Positions 14,562 to 23,593 of a stretch of DNA of 64,000 nt are shown piece by piece. The DNA is taken from assembly GCF_003260205.1 (NCBI RefSeq), contig NZ_QERF01000003.1, positions 1 to 64,000 on the forward strand, given 5' to 3'. The translations under genes were made by a program, and so were the position numbers. The stretch comes from Winogradskyella tangerina (GTDB lineage: Bacteria > Bacteroidota > Bacteroidia > Flavobacteriales > Flavobacteriaceae). Numbering within the stretch: position 1 is the stretch's first letter; every line of letters starts with the position of its first letter. The notes under the pieces were generated by a model. That model worked only from the letters and a program-made list of their open reading frames with translations. It searched no databases and had not been told where the DNA came from.

Positions 14562-15023
14562 ATGATCAAAGGACTCTACGAAACGCATTTATATGTTGAA
14601 GATCTAGAACGCTCTATTAAATTCTACTCTCAGGTTTTAGGGTTAAAGCAATGTAGATATGGAGAAGAGCGCCGAACCGCTTTTTTTTGGATTGGCGAAG
14701 ATAAAAAAGCTATGCTCGGGCTTTGGGAAAAACCAAAAGATGAAATTGATTTAAGACATTTTGCATTTGAATGCGACCCAGAATGGGTTATCAATGAATC
14801 TGTAAACTTTTTGAAATCACATAACTTGAATTACTGGAATTTCCTTCAAGACCATAACGATGAGCCTATGGTATTTTGCTGGATGCCCGCAATCTCAATT
14901 TATTTTACAGATCCAGACGGGCATTATCTAGAATTCATTGGTATATTGCCAGGCGAAACACAACCCGATAGCGAAAAAAGAGTAGTCACCTATAAAGAAT
15001 GGCTTAATATTACCAACCGATGA
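14562..15023 (+). CDS. VOC (glyoxalase/bleomycin-resistance) family protein
   Basis: The protein has 153 residues and is cytosolic. It shows the paired beta-alpha-beta-beta-beta modules: YETHLYVEDLERSIKFYSQVLGL at the start with His9, then DLRHFAFEC, and FTDPDGHYLEFIG near the C-terminus with the expected metal-ligand Glu. Members are dioxygenases, isomerases or binding proteins, and substrate is not predictable. Its stop overlaps the next gene's start (ATGA). Confidence 0.85.
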   Translation: MIKGLYETHLYVEDLERSIKFYSQVLGLKQCRYGEERRTAFFWIGEDKKAMLGLWEKPKDEIDLRHFAFECDPEWVINESVNFLKSHNLNYWNFLQDHNDEPMVFCWMPAISIYFTDPDGHYLEFIGILPGETQPDSEKRVVTYKEWLNITNR

Positions 15024-15196
15024 AAAAAACACTTTTACCCGTCATTATTATTATTGCGAGTGTGGTTTTAATTATTGTCAATCTCGCCACAGCAGAAGAA
15101 TATAACCGTGCTTTTTATATGCGTATTCTATCGAGTGTGCTGTTAATAATTGCCATGATTTTTACCATGTGGGCATTAAAGAAAAACAGCAAATAA
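15020..15196 (+). CDS. Small membrane protein (58 aa)
   Basis: It encodes MKKTLLPVIIIIASVVLIIVN, a short loop (ATAEEYNRAFYMR), then a second hydrophobic helix and KKNSK. It has two membrane helices and a basic end inside. Translation is coupled by ATGA to the VOC gene. Bacteroidota commonly place such two-helix peptides after small enzymes. The function is unknown. Confidence 0.65.
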   Translation: MKKTLLPVIIIIASVVLIIVNLATAEEYNRAFYMRILSSVLLIIAMIFTMWALKKNSK

Positions 15197-15229
15197 AAAA
15201 TATCCTCCAGACTTAAGCATCAATCAAAA

Positions 15230-15335
15230 ACGAAAAAGCACCCATAAATGGGCGCTAAATCTATGCTACTATTAAGGGCATAAAATCATACAAGAATTAA
15301 AACAAAATGTACATCCCTTAAGTACCTTTTGCAGC
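15230..15335 (-). ncRNA. Candidate small RNA with intrinsic terminator
   Basis: On the minus strand the 259-bp gap holds an ordered set of signals. An AT-rich promoter-like stretch (TTACTTTTACGC) is followed by a long stem with arms CTTAAGGG and CCCTTAA (15315-15321 with 15272-15278), and then by AGCGCCCAT-TT-ATGGGTGCT (15237-15256) running into TTTTTCGTTTTT. That is a textbook terminator. No reading frame of useful length is present. A second inverted repeat GTAAGAAA/TTTCTTAC (15342-15367) lies at the promoter end. Rfam lists RNA motifs of Flavobacteria such as Flavo-1, and I cannot say whether this is one. Confidence 0.5.
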
Positions 15336-15455
15336 GTAAAAGTAAGAAAATTAATAACATTTCTTACGCCGATCTTTGATAATTTATCCAATTCATTTAA
15401 ATTGAAAATGGTAAAAAACATTCAAAAAAAAGAAGTTGCCAAATAAAAGAACCAA

Positions 15456-16106
15456 GTGAATTCAAAACAACTCTTCAGTTATATTCTGCCCATAACAAAG
15501 ACGATTAAGTCGAAGCATAGTGGAACTCTAGAGATCACATGGCATAATGGCAAAAAACACCTCAATTCTAAAAATGCAAACTACAGTTATGGGTCACTTC
15601 AAAAAATTCTGAAAATTGGTATTGAACAAACTGAACTTCCAAAGGTAAAATCTGTATTAGTTTTAGGTATGGGTGGCGGTAGTGTTATCGAAACACTACG
15701 AACCGATTTTGAGTACAACTACCCAATTACTGCGGTTGAGATCGATCCTGTAATTATAGAAATTGCTAATGCCGAATTTGGTATTTCAGAAAACGAAAAT
15801 CTGCAAATCCATTGTATTGATGCCTATCAGTTTGTAAAGCAAACAACAAAACAATTCGATCTCATCATCATAGATTTATTTATTGATCTATCCGTTCCCG
15901 ATCAATTTTTGTCTGAGGCTTTTTGGAATGAGGTTCTACGCTTAAAGTCATCTAAAGGTGATATCATTTTCAATGCCGCGGTTAAGAACGGTAAGCACAA
16001 GAGTATTCAACAGTTAATTAGTTATTTACGAACAAAAGTTTACAGAGTTGACCTTCTCGAAAATGTGAACAACACTAACACCTTACTGATCTTGAAATCT
16101 CTGTAA
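15456..16106 (+). CDS. Spermidine-synthase-like methyltransferase-fold protein
   Basis: The protein has 216 residues with a GTG start. The Rossmann-fold SAM-binding core shows VLVLGMGGGS (67-76), the acidic VEIDP (94-98) and a DLIIIDLF strand. This is the PABS/spermidine-synthase C-terminal module. It lacks the full N-terminal beta domain of true polyamine synthases, so the reaction may be a methyl transfer. It is cytosolic and has no clear operon partner. Confidence 0.78.
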   Translation: MNSKQLFSYILPITKTIKSKHSGTLEITWHNGKKHLNSKNANYSYGSLQKILKIGIEQTELPKVKSVLVLGMGGGSVIETLRTDFEYNYPITAVEIDPVIIEIANAEFGISENENLQIHCIDAYQFVKQTTKQFDLIIIDLFIDLSVPDQFLSEAFWNEVLRLKSSKGDIIFNAAVKNGKHKSIQQLISYLRTKVYRVDLLENVNNTNTLLILKSL

Positions 16107-16141
16107 ACGTTCGTAGTTGAATATTTCGTAACTTGTAAATT

Positions 16142-16663
16142 ATGACCTATCAATTTACAGAAGCGCTCGAGGTATTAGCACAGACTCCAAAAACCCTGAA
16201 ATCACTTTTAGGACAATTATCAGATCCATGGATTTACAATAATGAAGGTGACAAAACCTGGAGTCCATATGATATTGTTGGTCATTTAATTCACGGTGAA
16301 AAAACAGATTGGATTCCGCGAGCAAAGATCATTCTAAGTCCTTCTGAAAATAAAACCTTTGTACCGTTTGATAGATTTGCACAATTTGAAAATTCGAAGG
16401 GTAAAACTATTTCACAATTGCTCGATGAGTTTGAAACTCTTAGAGCAAATAATCTCAACACCTTAAAACAACTCAATTTAACCACAAAACAACTAGACCT
16501 TAAGGGTATACATCCAGAGCTTGGTGAAGTGACTTTGTCACAATTATTAGCCACTTGGGTTACCCACGATTTAGCCCACCTTGCACAAATAAGTCGTGTC
16601 ATGGCCAAACAGTACAAAAATGAAGTTGGTCCATGGTCGGCATATATTCCAATTTTAAATTAA
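16142..16663 (+). CDS. DinB-family metal-dependent protein
   Basis: The protein has 173 residues in the DinB four-helix bundle. The metal triad is His48 (VGHLIHG), His142 and His146 (THDLAHLAQI), with a Trp-rich start (DKTWSPYDIVGHL). Some DinB relatives are thiol S-transferases (bacillithiol, mycothiol); most have unknown substrates. It follows the methyltransferase by 35 bp and precedes the zinc-ribbon protein by 6 bp, so the three may form an operon. Confidence 0.85.
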   Translation: MTYQFTEALEVLAQTPKTLKSLLGQLSDPWIYNNEGDKTWSPYDIVGHLIHGEKTDWIPRAKIILSPSENKTFVPFDRFAQFENSKGKTISQLLDEFETLRANNLNTLKQLNLTTKQLDLKGIHPELGEVTLSQLLATWVTHDLAHLAQISRVMAKQYKNEVGPWSAYIPILN

Positions 16664-16669
16664 AATATT

Positions 16670-17020
16670 ATGCAACGAAAATGTCCGGAATGTGGGGATA
16701 GAATCATAGGTAGAATCGACAAGAAATTTTGTGGTGATGCATGCAGAAATGCCCACAATAATCGCATTAATAAAGATTCTAAAAATTTAATTCGAAATAC
16801 CAATAATCGCCTTAGAAAAAACTACAGGATATTAGAAGCGCTAAACCCTAATAAAAAGACCAAATGTTCCAGGGCTAGGCTTATCGAAAAAGGTTTTGAT
16901 TTTAACTATTTCACAAGTATTTATACAACCAAAACTGGTAACATATACTATTTCGTGTATGACCAGGGTTATTTGCCTTTGGAGGGCGATTACTATGCTC
17001 TAGTAAAACGAGACGATTAA
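16670..17020 (+). CDS. Zinc-ribbon protein
   Basis: The protein has 116 residues. The N-terminal zinc ribbon is CPEC (Cys5, Cys8) with CGDAC (Cys21, Cys25) and a nearby His29. A basic helical middle (RNTNNRLRKNYRILEALNPNKKTKCSR) and an aromatic C-terminal domain (YYFVYDQGYLP) follow. Nucleic-acid or protein binding is plausible from charge, but the function is unknown. It converges with the CBS protein, overlapping it by 4 bp. Confidence 0.75.
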   Translation: MQRKCPECGDRIIGRIDKKFCGDACRNAHNNRINKDSKNLIRNTNNRLRKNYRILEALNPNKKTKCSRARLIEKGFDFNYFTSIYTTKTGNIYYFVYDQGYLPLEGDYYALVKRDD

Positions 17021-17499
17021 CCTTTAGTGGTGCTATTCCAGTTTACACCTTTTAACTGAAGTGCGGCTTTCAGAATATCCTTTTGGCTTATCTGACCAAC
17101 TAACTTTCCATTTTCAACGATAGGAAAACGTCGCCTTTTTGAATTAAGAAACTTGTTCGCTGCATCAAAAACATCCATGTTACCATCAATGGTTTCGACA
17201 TTTCTAGCCATTCGTTTTTCAACATTATCATGTTCTAACGGCATGTTATAATAGCGACTTTCACTCAGTTGCTTTAAACAATCCCCTTCTGAAATGATCC
17301 CAACCAACTCCTGTTTATCGTTAACCACAGGACCACCAGAAATTTTATACTTTATCAATGATTCTACAACCTCCTGAACAGATTGATCTGGCCTAAACGT
17401 TATAAGGTTAGTAGTCATATAGTCCTTTACTTTTAGCGCTATGGTCTGCGTTGCACCTTGCTGTTGCTTACGCGACCCTTGAAAACTTTTTATCCCCAT
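17017..17499 (-). CDS. CBS-domain protein (tandem CBS pair)
   Basis: The protein has 160 residues. Two CBS motifs are readable: KVKDYMTTNLITFRPDQSVQ with GGPVVNDKQELVGIISEGD, and NVETIDGNMDVFDAANKF with RRRFPIVENGKLVGQISQKD. Such pairs form a Bateman module that binds adenosyl ligands and regulates partners. The start MGIKSFQGSRKQQ is chosen because it begins the conserved part. The frame also runs upstream to 17625, but that extension would overlap the divergent neighbour's start. Confidence 0.85.
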   Translation of the reverse strand: MGIKSFQGSRKQQQGATQTIALKVKDYMTTNLITFRPDQSVQEVVESLIKYKISGGPVVNDKQELVGIISEGDCLKQLSESRYYNMPLEHDNVEKRMARNVETIDGNMDVFDAANKFLNSKRRRFPIVENGKLVGQISQKDILKAALQLKGVNWNSTTKG

Positions 17500-17613
17500 G
17501 ACCTGATAGTTATTAGAGTGAATCTTAAAGTTACTGAAAATTAATCGTTTAGCAAAATCAGCAGGTTTTAAGGGATTGTTGTGTATTTTTAAGTCTTTAA
17601 TTCTGAAAGACTT

Positions 17614-18423
17614 TTGAAACATCAAATAAGCATTATTGGTTGCGGTTGGTTGGGCTTTCCTTTGGCCAAAACACTTGTTTCTGAAGGCTTAAGTGTGAAG
17701 GGTTCTACAACCTCCAATGATAAACTTGAAACGCTAACCAATGCTGATATTGATGCCTTTCTGATTCAATTACAGCCTGAAGGTATCATAGGTAACATTA
17801 CAGATTTCTTATCAAATAGTACTACGGTGGTTATCAATATTCCTCCTGGACTTAGAAAAAATCCAACTAAGGATCATGTGGCAGAAATAAAGCATTTGAT
17901 CCGAGCGATTGAAGAACATCGGGTACCAAATGTGATTTATATTAGTTCCACTTCTGTATTTAAAGATGATGAGAATTTTCCAGTAATTGGTCATAACACC
18001 AAGCCAAACGGCATGTCTTCAAGTGCAAAACAACTCATCGAAATTGAGGAATTACTTCAAAATAACACTAGTTTTAAGACTACTATTATTCGATTTGCAG
18101 GATTATTCGACGCAGAAAGGCATCCTGCTAAGTTTTTATCAGGTAGAACAAATATTTCAAATCCAGAAGCTCCCGTTAATCTAATTCATAAAAATGATTG
18201 CATCGAGATTATTTCCAAAGTGATTAAAACCAACCGTTGGAATATCTGTCTAAATGCTTCATTTCCAGATCATCCAACAAAAAAAGACTATTATTCAGCC
18301 TATTGTGAACTTCATGATTTAACCCTTCCAGTTTTTAATTCAGATAAAAAGAGTGAAGGAAAAATCATTGATAGCTCTAAATTGGAACAACTTTTGAACT
18401 TCACTTTTCAACAAGGCATATAG
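17614..18423 (+). CDS. NAD(P)-binding SDR-like oxidoreductase
   Basis: The protein has 269 residues with a TTG start. The dinucleotide-binding motif is ISIIGCGWLGFPLA (residues 5-18). The later SSTSVFKDDENFP and GMSSSAKQLIE resemble the active-site region of extended, YeeZ-like SDR proteins, with no canonical YxxxK, so catalysis is uncertain. Beginning only about 115 bp from the divergent CBS gene, it could share a regulatory region with it. Confidence 0.78.
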   Translation: MKHQISIIGCGWLGFPLAKTLVSEGLSVKGSTTSNDKLETLTNADIDAFLIQLQPEGIIGNITDFLSNSTTVVINIPPGLRKNPTKDHVAEIKHLIRAIEEHRVPNVIYISSTSVFKDDENFPVIGHNTKPNGMSSSAKQLIEIEELLQNNTSFKTTIIRFAGLFDAERHPAKFLSGRTNISNPEAPVNLIHKNDCIEIISKVIKTNRWNICLNASFPDHPTKKDYYSAYCELHDLTLPVFNSDKKSEGKIIDSSKLEQLLNFTFQQGI

Positions 18424-18492
18424 AAATTAATAGATTTTTAAGAGCTATTATCGTTAATTTTTATAGTTTTAGCCCGTCAAAATTCAAAGAAC

Positions 18493-19200
18493 ATGAAACA
18501 TATTACGATTGCATTAATGATGCTTTTTTCGGTTGGTATTTTTGCCCAGACGAAGTCAGAATTAAAGGAGCACTACGAAGCTTATTACAAGCAAATGAAA
18601 AAACAGGGAGATATTCAGGGCATTATTAATGCTATGACACATCTCAATATTTTAGAGCCATCGGTAGAACGACAAGATACTTTAGCGTATTTATATCTTA
18701 CCGAAGGAAAGTATTTACAAGCACTTAACACTATTGGTGTTGATAAGAATCCGACGGATTCAGACATCAATGTTGAGGTTAAAGCATTAGCATTAAAAAA
18801 TCTGAATCGCCCACAATTAGCTTTAGAGCATTATGAGATCTTATTTAAGCGAAATCCTAATGTATATTTAGCTTATGAGATGGCAGATATGAAAATTCAG
18901 ATCAATGATCTGGCTGGTGCAAAAACAAATATCGAGTACGGTTTAGCCAATGTAAAGGACGACATGAAACGTGCCTTCTACGAATCGCAACAACCTTATG
19001 AAACATCAATGAAAGCAGCCTTACTTTGTTTAAAAGGGCTACTGACATTCAGTGAAGATAAATCTGCAAATATTGATGCAGCCATTAAATTAATGAATGA
19101 TGCATTAGCTATTGATCCTAATTTTAATTTGGCGAAAATTAGCCGACAAGGATTAGAAAATCAAAAAGCGCAACAAGCTGCTGCAGCGAATAAGAACTAG
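18493..19200 (+). CDS. Exported TPR-like protein
   Basis: The protein has 235 residues. A signal peptide (MKHITIALMMLFSVGIFAQ) precedes a helical solenoid of degenerate TPR units (QDTLAYLYLTEGKYLQALNTI, LALEHYEILFKRNPNVYLAYEMADMKI, AIKLMNDALAIDPNFNLAKISR). It probably acts as a periplasmic or outer-membrane interaction scaffold. It is followed directly by a strong hairpin terminator shared with the convergent peptidase gene. Confidence 0.82.
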   Translation: MKHITIALMMLFSVGIFAQTKSELKEHYEAYYKQMKKQGDIQGIINAMTHLNILEPSVERQDTLAYLYLTEGKYLQALNTIGVDKNPTDSDINVEVKALALKNLNRPQLALEHYEILFKRNPNVYLAYEMADMKIQINDLAGAKTNIEYGLANVKDDMKRAFYESQQPYETSMKAALLCLKGLLTFSEDKSANIDAAIKLMNDALAIDPNFNLAKISRQGLENQKAQQAAAANKN

Positions 19201-19221
19201 TTTATTTGATATATTTAAAAA

Positions 19222-19245
19222 AATGCTGCCTAGTTAGGCAGCATT
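19222..19245. terminator. Bidirectional intrinsic terminator
   Basis: A perfect 9-bp stem AATGCTGCC/GGCAGCATT with loop TAGTTA, flanked by A-rich sequence on one side and T8 on the other. It can terminate both the TPR gene and the convergent metallopeptidase gene. Confidence 0.85.
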
Positions 19246-19269
19246 TTTTTTATTCAATTTATTCTGAAA

Positions 19270-21336
19270 TTACCATATTCTCACACGTTCTTCAGGTGGT
19301 AAATACATCGCATCACCTTCTTTAATACCAAATGCTTCATAGAAGGCATCGATATTTTTTAATGGCTGTGTTGCTCTAATATGACCTGGCGAATGCGGAT
19401 CGGTGTTAATCTGTGTTCTTAAGGCCTCGTCTCTAATTATCGTTCTCCAAACTGTAGCCCAAGACATAAAGAAACGCTGCTCTGCTGTGAATCCGTCAAT
19501 ATCATCTGGTCTTCCGTTTTCCTTGAAGTATAATTGTAATCCGTCATAGGCTCCTAAAACACCTCCAAGATCACCGATGTTTTCACCTAAGGTAAATGGA
19601 CCATTAACATAAACACTATCCAACACTTCAATTGCAGAATACTGATCTGCTAATGCTTTACCTCTCTTTTCAAACTCGGCAAGATCTTCTTCAGTCCACC
19701 AGTTATTAACGTTACCGTCGCCGTCAAAACGCGCACCAGAATCATCAAATGCATGAGAAATCTCATGACCAATAACAGCACCTATGGCACCATAATTAAC
19801 AGCCTCGTCAGCCGTGTAGTTATAGAATGGAGGTTGCAAGATTGCCGCCGGAAAAACAATTTCATTGTTTAAAGGGTTATGGTAGGCATTTACCATTTGT
19901 GGTGGCATGCCCCATTCGCTCTTATCAACGGGTTCGTTTATTTCACTTAAATTCTTCTTTTGAGCCCAAGCGCCAACAGCTAACATATTCTCAGCATAAG
20001 AATTACCTTCTTTAACCTGTAAGTCTGAATAGTCTTCCCACTCATCTGGATAAGCAATTTTTACTGTGAACTTATCCAATTTTTCAATGGCTTTTTGCTT
20101 CGTAACTTCACTCATCCAATCTAAATCTGAAATTCTATTCTGAAAGGCTTTGATGACATTTTCAATCATTTTTTCTGCCTTTTCCTTTGCTTCTGGTGGG
20201 AATTTCGCCTGAACATAAAGCTGACCTACAGCTTCTCCTACACTACCATCAACCGTACCAAGTGCACGCTCATCAGCAGGACGCATTTTTTTCGCACCGT
20301 TAAGAGTTTTACCATAAAACTCCCAATTCGCTTTTTCTATTTCAGTGGTTAGGAAACCAGCAGCACCGTTTAATGTGCTCCAGTCCATTAAGGTTTTAAT
20401 ATCCTCAATAGATGTAGAAGCCAAAAAGTTATCGAGTGCCTTCATATATTTTGGTTGCATTACCAATAAAGTATCCACTTGCTTTTCAATGCCCATATCA
20501 TCCATAAACTTCTTCCAGTTGATAGAAGGCGTCATGGTCTGTAAATCTTCAACTGAAGTTGGATTATTAAAGTTTCTAATATCTCTACTTGCCACTTTAT
20601 CTAAACGTGGTTCCGCAAGTTGTGTCTCCATTGCTAAGATCTTTTCTGCTGCAGCACTAGCATCTGCTTCAGAATAGTTGATATATTGCAACATTCTAGC
20701 GACGTGATCAACATATTGCGACCTAATTTCTTTGGTCTTTTCGTCTTGATCTAAATAGTAATCGCGCTGTAAACCTAAACCTGCTGCAAAAACCCAAGCA
20801 GTATTCATACTACTATCATTCAGATCTGGATTTGCACCAATACCTGCAAATGGAGCTGCAACACCTAGTGTTTTCGCCAAAACAGTCTGCATATCATTGA
20901 GGTTATTAATTCCGTCTATTTTATCTAATAGCGGTTGCAATGGCGCTATGCCAGCTTCGTTTCGAGCCACAGAATCAAGCTCTGATTCAAAAATTAAAAG
21001 TGCTTTTTGCTGGTCTGAACCTTCCTTGTAGGTGCCTAATTCTTTAGATGTATTAAGGATTTCTAAAACATCTTGGCGGGTAGATTTGCGCAGAACCATA
21101 AAACCGCCCCAACGGGTTTCGTCGTCTGGAATGGTGTTTGTTTCAAGCCATTTACCATTGACATACTTGTAAAAATCTTCTCCTGGACTAACGCTTGTGT
21201 CCATGTTTTCCAATATAATTCCTGGAATTTTCTCTCCTGCGTATGCAGTGTCTTTTTTGGCTTCATCTTTACATCCAACAATAGCAAAGAAAGCCAAACC
21301 TGATATCGCTAGAACGCGACTTAGATTGGTCTTCAT
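19270..21336 (-). CDS. M13-family zinc metallopeptidase lipoprotein (PepO/neprilysin type)
   Basis: The protein has 688 residues, the usual family length. The lipobox is FFAIVGC (Cys22). The N-terminal M13_N domain runs to about residue 430. The catalytic part has GAVIGHEISHAFDDSG, the HExxH zinc site near residue 523, and GENIGDLGG with the third zinc-ligand Glu. A conserved C-terminal RW-type end (MYLPPEERVRIW) is present. It degrades peptides in the envelope. It is preceded by a 96-bp region holding a weak terminator for the upstream gene. Confidence 0.95.
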   Translation of the reverse strand: MKTNLSRVLAISGLAFFAIVGCKDEAKKDTAYAGEKIPGIILENMDTSVSPGEDFYKYVNGKWLETNTIPDDETRWGGFMVLRKSTRQDVLEILNTSKELGTYKEGSDQQKALLIFESELDSVARNEAGIAPLQPLLDKIDGINNLNDMQTVLAKTLGVAAPFAGIGANPDLNDSSMNTAWVFAAGLGLQRDYYLDQDEKTKEIRSQYVDHVARMLQYINYSEADASAAAEKILAMETQLAEPRLDKVASRDIRNFNNPTSVEDLQTMTPSINWKKFMDDMGIEKQVDTLLVMQPKYMKALDNFLASTSIEDIKTLMDWSTLNGAAGFLTTEIEKANWEFYGKTLNGAKKMRPADERALGTVDGSVGEAVGQLYVQAKFPPEAKEKAEKMIENVIKAFQNRISDLDWMSEVTKQKAIEKLDKFTVKIAYPDEWEDYSDLQVKEGNSYAENMLAVGAWAQKKNLSEINEPVDKSEWGMPPQMVNAYHNPLNNEIVFPAAILQPPFYNYTADEAVNYGAIGAVIGHEISHAFDDSGARFDGDGNVNNWWTEEDLAEFEKRGKALADQYSAIEVLDSVYVNGPFTLGENIGDLGGVLGAYDGLQLYFKENGRPDDIDGFTAEQRFFMSWATVWRTIIRDEALRTQINTDPHSPGHIRATQPLKNIDAFYEAFGIKEGDAMYLPPEERVRIW

Positions 21337-21372
21337 AATGTGATTTTAGTTAATTCGAATTGTTTAGTATTA

Positions 21373-21396
21373 ATAAGACCGATTAATAGGGTCTTA
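21373..21396 (-). terminator. Weak intrinsic terminator
   Basis: An 8-bp stem ATAAGACC/GGTCTTAT with an 8-base loop, followed on the minus strand by ATTAATA. It lies between the lipoprotein gene upstream and the metallopeptidase gene. The U tract is poor, so termination may be partial. Confidence 0.4.
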
Positions 21397-21432
21397 TGTT
21401 ACATCTTAACAAAATTTTAAGAGTTTTAGCCT

Positions 21433-21960
21433 TTAAAACTCAGATTCGATCTGATCGTAAATATCCTTCTCTATTTTCTTATTGATCTGGTAGTTGAGAT
21501 TAGAAAAAGCTACCAAAACCTCTTTAACGCTCTGTAGTTTTAAACTATCCTGTATATTGTCTAATGTCAAATTTTCATTTAACCTTAAAAGGGTAGTTTC
21601 CATGATAACCGTTCTGGAAACAATGGCATTGGTTTGAAGCGTATCTGGAATTTTCATTTTTAAGGTGTCTATAAATCCCTTTAAGAGCGTCTTATCTCCA
21701 TTGAAGAATGTTAAATCTGCTTTTCTCAAATAACTAACCTGAATGGCAAGCTCCTGATATTTATCCCAATTAGCTACAACACTTTCGCCATTTGCACTCA
21801 GTACATAATCCGTAAACTTAAAATTCTCAATAGCCCTTGCTGTGATGACATCCTTTTGATTTGAAGCATTTTCTTCAACAGGGTCCGTTGTATTTTGATC
21901 TCCCTTGCAATTCATTACAAGTACGAGCACGATACAAATAAGGCTAAAACGAATATTCAT
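21433..21960 (-). CDS. Hypothetical lipoprotein
   Basis: The protein has 175 residues. The lipobox reads VLVMNC (Cys18), followed by a flexible Asn/Glu-rich linker and a helical domain with a leucine heptad pattern (ETTLLRLNENLTLDNIQDSLKLQSVKEVLVAF). No family is recognised. It may be co-transcribed with the downstream metallopeptidase, subject to the hairpin between them. Confidence 0.7.
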   Translation of the reverse strand: MNIRFSLICIVLVLVMNCKGDQNTTDPVEENASNQKDVITARAIENFKFTDYVLSANGESVVANWDKYQELAIQVSYLRKADLTFFNGDKTLLKGFIDTLKMKIPDTLQTNAIVSRTVIMETTLLRLNENLTLDNIQDSLKLQSVKEVLVAFSNLNYQINKKIEKDIYDQIESEF

Positions 21961-22100
21961 TTACATTAAAAATTTGATTGTAAATATACTTAAACTAAAA
22001 TATTGAAATCTTAGTATGTTCTTAAAAATTAGATTATCAAATATTTAGAAATAGCGCTATTTTTTTGAAAATTTTAATTTATAGCAGCCTATTTTCTTGT

Positions 22101-22108
22101 TATTTTTG
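22101..22108 (+). promoter_or_regulatory. Bacteroidota -7 box for the SDR gene at 22130
   Basis: TATTTTTG matches TAnnTTTG, the -7 element recognised by the primary sigma factor of Bacteroidota. It lies 21 bp before the chosen start, leaving a short leader. Confidence 0.4.
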
Positions 22109-22129
22109 ACAATATTATAATTGAAAACT

Positions 22130-23086
22130 ATGCCTTCCAAAATTTTGATTATTGGTGCCTGTGGACAAATTGGTTCTGAACTCACCGCTAAACTTAGAGA
22201 GATCCACGGTATTAACAATGTAATTGCCAGCGATATAAATACTCGAAAATTAGATCTGGTTAATGCAGGTCCTTTCGAGATTATTGATGCCAAGAATTTT
22301 AATGCTATTAAAGACTGTTGCAAAAATCACGACATTGACACCGTATATTTAATGGCGGCATTGCTAAGTGCAACAGGAGAAAAATACCCAATGGAGGCTT
22401 GGGATCTAAACATGAATTCACTTTTTCATGTCCTTAATTTGGCAAAAGGTGGAACAATAAAAAAAGTATATTGGCCTAGTAGTATCGCGGTATTTGGACC
22501 GACAACCCCTCAAGAGTTTACACCTCAACATACTATTTGCGAACCTACTACTGTTTACGGTATTACCAAACAAGTAGGCGAACGATGGTGCGAATATTAT
22601 CACAAAAAATATGGCGTTGATGTTAGAAGTATTCGTTATCCTGGCATTATTAGTCACAAAGCTATGCCAGGAGGCGGCACTACTGATTACGCTGTTGAAA
22701 TTTATCATGACGCCATTAAAAAAGGTAAATATGAATGTTTCCTCTCTGAAGAAACTAATCTACCAATGATGTTTATGGACGATGCGATAAAGGCAACCGT
22801 TGATCTTATGGAGGCACCAACCGAAGATTTAACAATTAGATCTTCCTACAACCTAGCAGCCATATCATTTACACCTAAAGAAATCGTAGCTAGTATTAAA
22901 AGGCACTTGCCTGATTTTGAAATAAGCTATAACCCTGATTTTAGACAGGCGATTGCTGACAGCTGGCCATCTTCTATTGATGATTCGGTAGCAAGAGCTG
23001 ATTGGAATTGGCAACATCACTTTGATTTAGATGCGATGACTAAAGTTATGCTTGAAGAACTGAAGAAAAAATACGCTAAGAAATAA
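22130..23086 (+). CDS. NAD-dependent epimerase/dehydratase, L-threonine dehydrogenase type
   Basis: The protein has 318 residues. The cofactor motif ILIIGACGQIG sits at residues 5-15. The extended-SDR active site shows PSSIAVFG and YGITKQ (Tyr and Lys). The substrate side has RYPGIISHKAMPGGGTTDYAVE and FLSEETNLPMMFMDDA, features of SDR-type L-threonine 3-dehydrogenases, which oxidise threonine to 2-amino-3-ketobutyrate. The ATG is preferred to a TTG 9 bp upstream. Overall length and motif order agree with the family. Confidence 0.87.
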   Translation: MPSKILIIGACGQIGSELTAKLREIHGINNVIASDINTRKLDLVNAGPFEIIDAKNFNAIKDCCKNHDIDTVYLMAALLSATGEKYPMEAWDLNMNSLFHVLNLAKGGTIKKVYWPSSIAVFGPTTPQEFTPQHTICEPTTVYGITKQVGERWCEYYHKKYGVDVRSIRYPGIISHKAMPGGGTTDYAVEIYHDAIKKGKYECFLSEETNLPMMFMDDAIKATVDLMEAPTEDLTIRSSYNLAAISFTPKEIVASIKRHLPDFEISYNPDFRQAIADSWPSSIDDSVARADWNWQHHFDLDAMTKVMLEELKKKYAKK

Positions 23087-23093
23087 AGCTAAT

Positions 23094-23363
23094 TCACTCA
23101 TCAATACATTCTTCGGGCACAATTAATTCAAAAATTTTACCTCTGTTAATCTGAGTTATGGGTAATTTATGATACCCTATATAGGTCTGAATTTTTATGG
23201 TTTTGACTAAAGTAAAAAACCAAAAAACAGCTATTCCGTCGTCATTAGTTAGATTCATTTCAGAAAGGCTAAAAACGTTTGAATAATTAATTGCAGTAAC
23301 CGGTGTGAATTTTATTGGGTTGCCTTCAACATCTTTAAATTTGAGAATGTACCTGCCGAGCAT
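23094..23363 (-). CDS. Hypothetical small protein
   Basis: The protein has 89 residues and no signal or membrane segment. It reads as a compact beta-rich domain (KFKDVEGNPIKFTPVTAINYS, DGIAVFWFFTLVKTIKIQTYIGYHKLPI), perhaps carboxypeptidase-regulatory-like. It is unrelated to its neighbours and lies at the edge of the scarred integration region. No homologue is recognised. Confidence 0.55.
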   Translation of the reverse strand: MLGRYILKFKDVEGNPIKFTPVTAINYSNVFSLSEMNLTNDDGIAVFWFFTLVKTIKIQTYIGYHKLPITQINRGKIFELIVPEECIDE

Positions 23364-23593
23364 AGCCTATTTTTCAATTGTTTCTATTTACATATTTAGC
23401 CAAATAATGAGATAAAACCATGTTGAATTCAATAGTTGTAAGCGAACAATTCACAAACGGGAAGATAAGGTACTGGATGAAGTTTTAGACTAGAAGTTGT
23501 ACTGCTTCATATCTAATTAAATGAACAGAGCCAGAACAAAATGTCCTGGCCCTGAATGATAATAAAACTTAACTATCATCATGAAAAAAAAGT
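23364..23593. other. Non-coding gap with a hairpin and a stray gene start
   Basis: The gap contains GCCAGAACAAAATGTCCTGGC (23530-23550), with 5-bp arms GCCAG/CTGGC. At 23581 a + strand ATG AAA AAA AAG opens MKKKFSAL and stops after eight residues, just inside the 3' end of the minus-strand OmpA gene. This looks like the first codons of an exported-protein gene whose body is missing. No other gene is seen. Confidence 0.4.
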
